Shown: positions 56,881 to 64,000 of the stretch, in pieces | Numbering within the stretch: the stretch's first letter is position 1 | Layout of the letters: every line of letters begins with the position of its first letter | Source of the DNA: Pseudopyrenochaeta lycopersici | Lineage: Eukaryota > Ascomycota > Dothideomycetes > Pleosporales > Pseudopyrenochaetaceae | Direction: 5' to 3' | Assembly: GCA_003313425.1 (NCBI GenBank) | Contig: NHZP01000044.1 | Location: forward strand, 248,001 to 312,000 | Length of the DNA: 64,000 nt | The notes under the pieces: generated by a model | Seen by the model: the letters and a program-made list of their open reading frames with translations, nothing else | The model's database searches: none | What the model was told of the DNA's origin: nothing | Position numbers and translations under genes: made by a program

Positions 56881-57239
56881 TGTAGAGTAAATAAGGTAGT
56901 TTAGCATAATCCCGCAGTTCTAGTATTATAAATAAGAGGTAACGCTAGAATTAAATGTGCGTAAATAACAGGAGCCGTCCCGCCTGTGCAGTCTACTAGA
57001 AACGAAGGTAAGTATAGAGCCTAATTAAAAGTAATAGGTAAAATAGTCTAAAATCTTATTAAATTAAATGTAGCTAATGCACTAGCTACCTCGCAAAATC
57101 TTAGTTTTTAAAGTGAATGATCGTAGTGTATAGTGCATAATGTTGAGATCTCTCGCATCTCTAAGTCTTATCACTAAATTTCGCTGACAAAGGAAATCTA
57201 ATATTACCTGATTACCTAGGTACCCTGTGCAGCGGCACA
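56881..57239 (-). repeat. Solo LTR of the G1/G2 family inside G4
   Basis: 359 bp, TGTAGAGTAAATAAGG to AGCGGCACA, same orientation as the G1/G2 LTRs on the plus strand. Target duplication GTAG (56877-56880, 57240-57243). More RIP-mutated than the other copies. Confidence 0.9.
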
Positions 57240-57243
57240 GTAG

Positions 57244-60200
57244 TTACTACTATTAGTACCTTAAAAGAAATTAAAGCCTTTATAGATAGAGAGTTACAGC
57301 TTAACCTCTTATTAGTAGTCTTAGCTAAAGAGTAAGACTTAGTTATTAAGCCTGCACTAGACTTCCTAGTAAAAAGTATTAGTAGTAAAGATTTAACTAT
57401 TTATAATACTATAAGAGTAAAAGTAGCTATAATAGACTTAAGAGGGTAAAAATAAGTAAAACTAGCCTCTTTTATTATAGTAGATATTAAAAAGTTTAAA
57501 ATCTACTTAAGCCTACTATAGATTAATTAAGTTAACTCTAAGTTAAACTATACTTAGCGTAGAATACTTTTCTAAGGCTCTAAAGGAAGAAATACTAAGC
57601 TTTTTAAGTAAGTTAGAATTAAGGATATAGAAGAATTTTAAAGAACTCTCTAAAGTATATAAACTAATATATATATACTTATTATCTATATAGTTAGCTA
57701 GACTAGCCTAGATTCGCCTATTATAAGATAGATACTTAAAGACTACGTAGATTACGCTAATATAGGCTTAGAGGAGGTTATAAGCCTTCTACTAGACTAT
57801 AGACCTTAGGATTTAGCTATTAACCTAGAAGAAGGTACTTAGCTACTATAGTAACCCTTATATAACTTCTTAGTAACTAAATTAGAGGTATTATAAAAGT
57901 ATATCTAGAAGTTACTAGTAAAAAGCTAAATAAGGCGCTTAAGGTCTCTTATAGGAGCCCTTATCTTCTTTACTAAGAAAAAAGATAGTTGTTTACGCCT
58001 TTATATAAACTATAGAGGCCTAAATATAATTACTATTAAAAGTTATTACCTTTTACCTCTTATTATAGAGTCTTTAGAGTAATTAGTAGCTACTGAGTAG
58101 TATTTTAAGCTAAATATCTGCGACGCCTATTATAAGATTAGGATAAGAAGAGGTAATAAGTAGAAAATAGCTTTCTATACTAGATATAGCTATTTTAAGT
58201 ATACTATAGCCTCTTTTAAGTTAACTAATATACTAGCTTAATTTTAAGCCTATATAAATAAGGCTCTAGTAGGATTAGTTTATACTACCTACGTAGTTTA
58301 CTTTAATAATATCCTTATCTACTCTAGTATAAAAGAAAATTATATTTATAATATTTAGGAAATTCTTTCTAAATTATATAAATTTAAGCTTTATATTAAA
58401 CTTTTAAAGTATAAATAGTATACTAGGCGTATAAAATTTCTTAGATATATTATTTCTTTAGAAAGAGTATTAGTAAATTAAAATTAAGCTAAGATAGTTA
58501 CTAAATAGCTAGAGCCTATAAGTATTTAAAATATTTATATATTTATTAGCTTTATAAACTACTACTAACGCTTTATTACTAACTTCTCTTAAATTACTTT
58601 ACTATTAACTACTTTAACTAAGAAAGAGCTAAATATAGCTAAGTGTAGCTCTTCTTAGAAGAAAAAGGAGGGTTAATAGCTAAAGATAAAAGAAAACACT
58701 AAGAAAGCCTTTAGAAAGCTTAAGGCTATATTCCTAAAAGCCCTAATCTTAGCTTACTTTAAAAGGAACTAAAGAACTAGAGTTAAAACTAATACTTTAA
58801 GTAGCGTAATTATAAGTATTCTATCCTAATTTAAGCTTAATAAGAGTAAATTAGGTATATAGAGGCTAGTAGACTTTTATTCTTATAAACTAACCTAAGT
58901 AGAGTATAATTATAAAGTATATAATTAAGAACTACTAGCTATTATAAAAAGTCTAGTATACTAGCGCTATGACTTAGTTAAAACTCTATTTAAACTATAG
59001 ACTAACTATATAACCCTAAAATAGTTTATAGAGACTAAAGCCCTAAATTACTAATAAGTAAAGTTATACTTAGTATTAACTAAGTTTAATTTTACTCTAG
59101 AATATAGGCTAAGAGTAATAAATCCTATAGATAGTCTATCTAGACACCTAGACTATATAGCTAAGCTTTAAACTCTAGCTTTAAAGTATAATTAGGCGTT
59201 TATAGAGCCTCTATAGAGATTACTAATAAAAGGCTAAATAAGGACTATCTATTATTCGCAGCTATTACTTATTCTAGCGCTAAGAGAGTAGATCTGTAGA
59301 AAGCTCTATATAAGCTTTAATAGGTTAAAATAAACTTTAGGCGTAGAGAGAATAATAAAGACAGGCCTAAAGAAATAGAGGGTAGTAATAAAGCCTTCTT
59401 AGTAGAAACTAAAGTAGGTAAAGATAAGAACATCATAATTAGGGCTAGAATAGCCTAATCTTACTCAAAGGTAATAGCTCTTATAGGATATTATAATAAC
59501 CTAATAGTAAGATATTTTAGCGTAAAGAGGATACTTAAGAAGTTATCTCGCTAATATACCTAGCTAAGGATAGCTAAGAATATAGTTACTTACTATAATA
59601 ACTACTTATATTATAGAAAGTTAATAGTAGTAAAGTAGAAGCTTTATAGTCTATTATATCTACTTCTAGCTCTTATATATATATAGGAGATTATTATAAT
59701 AGATTTTATTATAGAATTACCTCTAAGTAAGTTCTAAGAGTTAGTTTATAATATAATATTAGTAATTATAGATAAGCTAACTAAAATAGCGTATTAAGTC
59801 TTAGTAAGAGGTAATTAAGATAAGTAGAACCTAGCCTAAGTCTAGCTACGCGAAGTTATTAAACTTTATAGAGTACTATAAATAATTATCTCTAATAAAA
59901 GTTCTTTAATAAACTTAAAGTACTAAAAGACGTTTAACTATTACTTTAATTTAAAGAGAGTTTTAATATCTACCTACTATCTATAAACTAATAGTTAGAT
60001 AGAAAAGTAAAATTAGACTTTAGAGTAGTACCTTTAGTATTATTATAACTTAGAGTAAGATAATTAAGCTTTATAGCTATCTATAGGGGAATTTACCTAT
60101 AATAATAGCGTATATTTAACTATAAAAGATACTTTATTCTATATAAAGTATAGAATAGACTTAATAGAGCTAAAATAGCCTAAATCTCTCTTAGATAGGG

Positions 60201-60720
60201 GAGAATTACTCTTTAGAAGGGATGTTACAGCTTATATTATTAATATCTAAAAAAGATATTAAAAAGAGATTAAAGCTATAAATAAATACTATAAAAGGTA
60301 TCCTAATAAGAAGTAATTACTAGCTAAATTTAAAGTTAGAGACTAAGTACTAGTATCTAACTAAAATATTAAGTTATTAAAGCTAAAAAAGAAACTTAAC
60401 TAGAAATACTTTAGACCTAGAACTATTATAGCTTAATACAGCTTATCTATATATAAAGTAGACTATCTAGAGCTAAAAAGAGTCTACCTAGTCTTTTATA
60501 CCTTACTATTAGACTTATATATTAAAAAAAGTTTAATATATTACCTTAAAAATCTACTTATAGATACTCTCTATAGCTATAGTAATAATATTTATAAAGT
60601 AAAAAGAATAGTTAATTATAAGTGTAACTAAAAAGGCTAATAAGAATACTTTAAATAGAAAAACTACCTTAATAAAGATAATACTTAAAAAGTAGTAACT
60701 AATATTTCTAGTAATGTACT
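57244..60720 (+). pseudogene. G4 Pol with chromodomain relic
   Basis: RT from about 57950 (GALIFFTKKKDSCLRLYINY, then RGLNIITIKSYYLLPLI). Active site VYFNNILIYS near 58300, both Asp turned to Asn. RNase H about 58790-59170, ending in a degraded DSLSRHLDY-like block. Integrase core with IIIDFIIELPLSKF near 59695, and a chromodomain ghost (YKVKRIVNYK, then EYFKXKNYLNKDNT) near 60590-60690. Stops in nearly every line of sequence; long dead. Confidence 0.8.
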
Positions 60721-60899
60721 TAAAGTATTTTAGAAGAGGGCCTAAAGCCTTATTAAGACTTAAACTAGTATAAAATAGTATAGATTAAGAAATAATACTA
60801 TAATTTATTATAAATAATAATAAAAAAAAAGAAGATAATTAAGAAGGAATAATACTAGAGATACTAGGAAAAAGAAAACTTAGCTACCTTTACTTTATA

Positions 60900-62900
60900 A
60901 GTTTTCTAATAAAGTTTTTTCTAAAGTATTTAGTAGCGCTATAACTACTAGCTTAATAAAGTTTCTCTTATATACTTATTATCTAGGTTATTATAGCCTA
61001 GAAATATATAATTTAAGATAATCTTAAGAATATATAGTATATTATACCTTATAAAGTACCTAATAGGCTAAATAGGCCTCTTTTAAGCTAAAAGAGCTTA
61101 TATTACTTAAATACTATTAAGATACTATAAGAAGTAGAAGAAGAGCTACTAAAGGCTAGAAAGAGAGTATTAAATTTAAAAATATACTTAGACTAAACGC
61201 TAGATAACTAAAACTACTATTTTTTATACTAAACTAAGCTAGTTCTTTATACTATTCTAGCCTATTATACTCTAATTAACTAGATTATAGCTAAAATTAC
61301 ATATTAATAAGCTCATTAAGTTTAGTCTAAGCTACGTTAATAATAGCTTTCTAATTATTTACCTTAGTCTACTATTTTTTCTTAGTAGTAGTAGTTTTGG
61401 TACTACTTAAAGCTTTTTTAGCTTTATTTAGCTTTTTTAAGGCTATAGCCTTCTTATTAGAGAGTTTAATAAGCTTTTAGTAATAATTATAAATCTAATA
61501 AGTAGTTTAAAAGCCTTTACTAGTAGTAATATAAGTATTCTACTTCTTCTAGAAGATATTAAGTTAGTAAAAGCTAAATTAAGCTATTTTAGCCTAAATA
61601 GGGGTACTTATAGCCTTAGAAGGTGTAAAGTTAGCCTCTTTATAAGGAATCTCCTCTAATTTATACTTCTAAGCTATATTCTTAGTAATAATAGTATCTT
61701 TTACTCTAGAATAACTTTTAGAGTATATAGAAGTACTTACAGTCTTAGGATCTAATAAAGTACTACTATAAAAGGTATAGCTATTAGAATATAGGTAGTA
61801 TAAGCTAAAAATATATTAGCTATACCTCTTTCTCTCTAAGTTTAGCCTAGAATAGGCTAAAAGTAGCTACTTACTAGTAGATAGAAGTAATAAGTTTATT
61901 ATAAGAATCTATAAGGTTACGCTTAGCCTTCTTAATAGTAATCTAAGTATTATTAGTATATAATAGGGTAGTATAGCCTAGTTTAGGAGAAAGAGAGCTC
62001 TTTCTAAAAGTAATATAGAAATATCTATTAATAATAACTAAGAGCTTATAGAAGTTATTATCTTTAGGCACTTATAGCTTAGAATTAGCTAATTTAGCCT
62101 ATTTTAGCTAGTTATAGCCTATTCTAAGCTAAAAATAGTACTTATAGTAAAATAATTAGTAGAAATAGAGTAGTAACGCTTATACTACTTATATTAATAC
62201 CCTCTAGTATAAAGAAATACCTAAGAGTAAGTAGTAAGTAAGAAAATATAGTAAGAATTAGAAAAACTCTTAGCTTAAGTAGTAATATAGTAAATATAGA
62301 GTAAGATAGTTACTACTCTAGTAGTAGAAAAGTCTTCTAGGTAACGCTAGTAATCTATAGTAACTATTATACTAAATTAAGCTAAAATAGTTTAGATTAA
62401 GTAAAAAAGCAGAAGATTAAGCTAAATATAGGCTAAAGAGAGATAGAATCCTAGTAACTAGCTCTAAATAGATAAGTTAGCTGTATTCTAGATATACTTA
62501 CCCTTCTCTATAGTCCTTTAGGCCTTATTAAGCTAAATTAGCTTAATATAGCCTAAACTATAGTAAATTAAAAGAATCTATATAAATTTAGCTAAAAAAG
62601 TACTTACTAAAAAATCCTTAAAATAAGAATAGAGTATAAGGAAGAGAGAGGATATAGGCCTTATATACCTATAGTCTATATAGCTAGTCTATACATAAGT
62701 AAAAGTCTAGAACTTTCTCTTACTTAAGTTTACTTATAGATTACTTAGTAGTATAAGCTACTACGCCTTTTTACTAACTATAACCCTCTTTTATCTTTAT
62801 ATATACTATATTTAGCTAGATTATACTAATTTAGCTTTTATAAGGGGTAACTAAGTTATATAGCGACCTTCTTAAGATAAGCTAAGACGTCTTTATTTAA
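60900..62900. other. G4 3' extension
   Basis: About 2 kb between pol and the polypurine tract. Apart from the antisense frame at 61297-61860 I recognise nothing; the rest is AT-rich and RIP-like. Confidence 0.5.
61297..61860 (-). pseudogene. Antisense accessory frame in G4
   Basis: A minus-strand frame of about 185 codons with stops only at plausible Gln/Trp positions. Readable parts: YLYSNSYTFYSSTLLDPKT, YKLEEIPYKEANFTPSKAIS, then a Lys/Leu-rich segment KLIKLSNKKAIALKKLNKAK and a tail of Thr and Lys. It ends at TAA 61299-61297 and may extend further upstream past 61860. No known domain recognised. It occupies the same place (between chromodomain and 3' LTR, opposite strand) as the antisense frame of G3, but no sequence similarity is evident. 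Confidence 0.5.
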
Positions 62901-62912
62901 GAAAGGGGATAA

Positions 62913-63218
62913 TATTAAGAGTTAATAAAACTTAACTAGACTAGCTAATAAGTCTAGCATACCTAAAGTATACTTAGCTAGTTTAGCCTATAATAGGCTA
63001 GATTAGGGCTATTAAAGGTAAAGTGAACCTCCTTTAGCCTAATTAGTCCTAGGTGCGAGGTAAGAAAAATATAAAAACTCCTTAGGATCCTGCCTGTGCG
63101 GTAGCGATCCTTCTAGTTACTAATATAACTTTATTATCCCTTATTAAACTCCTTTGTGCCTATCTAACCCTAATAACACTAAGGACCAGGCTATAACTAT
63201 ATAGAACCAGTCCTAACA
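62913..63218 (+). repeat. G4 3' LTR
   Basis: 306 bp, starts TATTAAGAGTT (RIP form of TGTTAGGAGTC) and ends TCCTAACA. Preceded by the purine tract GAAAGGGGATAA (62901-62912) and followed by AGAGC. Confidence 0.92.
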
Positions 63219-63223
63219 AGAGC

Positions 63224-63356
63224 CTGTAACGCCTTAGTAACGTTTTAACAGCGCTAAGCGACTGCACTTATACTTATCCGCATATTCTTAATAATTAAAG
63301 AGTTCTGCTACTTGTAGGGAATTTAATGCTTCACTTGCAGCGTTAATACCTGGCAT
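63224..63356 (-). pseudogene. P- transposase N-terminus
   Basis: Start ATG at 63356-63354 reads MPGINAASEALNSLQVAELF, then KCSRLALLKRY, the pogo-type DNA-binding start. Cut at GVTGS by G4. It resembles the P+ start (16667). Confidence 0.75.
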
Positions 63357-63445
63357 GGTGGTGGAGAAATCGCGTGTTGAAGTTTCGCGGAATTTTCGTG
63401 TTCGCGTGCCTCAGGTAGTGGCGTTCCTCAGGTGGTTGGGCACGT

Positions 63446-64000
63446 TAACGCCCGGCCCCTCGTAACGCCCGCTCCGAACATCAAACCTATCAACAAACTT
63501 AAGGCTATTAAGCCTCATACTATAGCTATTATCGCGATTTTTTCTAGTAGATTAATTTATAAGGCTAATAGCTATCTAGAGCTACTAGTACTTAATAGGA
63601 ACTTTAATTTCGCGGCTGCTATGTAATAAAATAGGTAGTAGGCCTAATTCTGTACCTGCGGCCTTCTTACTACTACAAGGCCTTATAACCTACCTTTTTC
63701 TAGTAACAACCTTTATAGTAGTTTTAAGGCTGCTTTTTTTTCCTTTTAGGATAATTTAAGAGCTTATGTAAGTTATTTTACAGCCTTATAAGCAGCCCGC
63801 CTAGCGGCCTAATTAGTAGCTTAATCTACCTTTTCCTTCTGCCTTAGTAACCTAGCCTTAGCCCTAGCTACTCGCCTTACTTAAACTATCTTAGCCTTAG
63901 CCTACTTTTACTCTTTATAATACTTAGCTGCTTTAAGCTTTTAACGTTACTACTCCTCCTCCTTATAAGCTCTAGCCTCCTATTAGTTACGTGCCTCCTT
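63446..64000 (-). pseudogene. Third pogo-type element: left end and transposase tail
   Basis: Begins at the TA shared with P-, followed by ACGCCCGGCCCCTCGTAACG (end-like). The minus-strand translation is Lys/Ala/Glu-rich, like the C-terminal tails of P+ and P-. It runs off the window. The 64-codon frame at 63432-63626 is incidental. Confidence 0.5.

Larger units (their letters stand above)
53235..63218 (+). mobile_element. Ty3/gypsy chromovirus G4
   Basis: 9984 bp. 5' LTR 53235-53539, 3' LTR 62913-63218, ends TGTTAGGA..TCCTAACA, target duplication AGAGC (53230-53234, 63219-63223). Without the Fot1-like element and the solo LTR it is about 7.8 kb. Plus-strand gag-pol with chromodomain, then about 2.1 kb before the 3' LTR containing an antisense frame. 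The most RIP-degraded of the gypsy copies. A truncated relative is at 3791-11747. Confidence 0.92.
19126..63445 (-). mobile_element. pogo-type deletion derivative P-, outermost element of the nest
   Basis: Ends: left ACGTGCCCCACCACCTGAGG from 19126; right, on the minus strand, ACGTGCCCAACCACCTGAGG from 63445. TA flanks both (19124-19125, 63446-63447). The right repeat carries an extra 17-bp tandem unit. Removing G1 and G4 with one target copy each leaves about 1.2 kb. This holds the start of a transposase (63356-63224 joined to 53234-53009) running directly into its charged tail (19880-19150). The catalytic core is absent and was therefore deleted before the retrotransposon insertions. Hence a non-autonomous element that became a 44-kb nest. 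Confidence 0.8.

Noticed and set aside
1..64000. Search for a Starship-type tyrosine recombinase, telomeric TTAGGG arrays, tRNA or rRNA genes, CRISPR-like arrays
   Set aside because: None recognised; repeats present are explained by transposons, the minisatellites and the palindromes.

Overview
The window looks like a transposon graveyard from a filamentous ascomycete (Pezizomycotina). The evidence is one gene with 49-54 nt GT..AG introns, several fungal-type transposon families (Fot1/pogo, Tc1-mariner, hAT, Ty1/copia, Ty3/gypsy with chromodomains), and a mutation pattern expected from repeat-induced point mutation (RIP). Almost every repeat is saturated with C-to-T/G-to-A changes. Gln, Arg and Trp codons have become TAG/TAA/TGA, TA dinucleotides abound, and catalytic Asp has become Asn. 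No rRNA, tRNA or CRISPR was seen.

Left part (1-12290): a degraded hAT transposase on + (about 100-2000), then AT-rich sequence. A minus-strand Ty3 LTR with gag remnant follows. That LTR is split by a Ty1/copia element (4641-11699, target duplication ACACT), whose RT is in turn split by a Fot1-like transposon (6090-7936, TA). A GC-balanced island (about 12290-14060) carries the only apparently intact host gene, a three-exon, 96-residue secreted protein with six cysteines (13065-13458), a candidate effector.

Middle (14065-19106): two minus-strand mariner relics, then a pogo-type element (15923-19106, TA). One terminal repeat of this element is interrupted by a 653-bp almost perfect palindrome (15953-16605, TA).

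Main nest (19126-63445): a roughly 1.2-kb deletion derivative of a pogo element, stretched to 44 kb by two LTR retrotransposons. G1 (19885-53004, TSD CTAC, minus strand) is itself opened by a solo LTR (23328-23700, CTAT), by a younger copy of the same family, G2 (25984-38774, GTAA), and by a chromovirus, G3 (42555-49644, GTTAG, plus strand). G4 (53235-63218, AGAGC, plus strand) contains a Fot1-like element (54567-56388, TA) and a solo LTR of the G1/G2 family (56881-57239, GTAG). All junctions are defined by target duplications, so the order of insertion can be read directly. A further pogo tail begins at 63446.

The most unusual content is accessory coding capacity in the retrotransposons. G1 and G2 belong to a 12.8-kb family with Gag-protease, then RT/RNase H/integrase reached by an apparent -1 frameshift, then a third open frame of about 1285 codons downstream of integrase. 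The C-terminal half of that frame looks like an Fe(II)/2-oxoglutarate dioxygenase. G3 carries, antisense between its chromodomain and 3' LTR, a frame with a Zn2Cys6-like cysteine pattern followed by a probable coiled coil. G4 has a different antisense frame in the equivalent place. All of these frames are broken in this window, but they hold one reading frame once RIP-type stops are read through, so they were once coding. Functional assignments are by eye and need profile searches.
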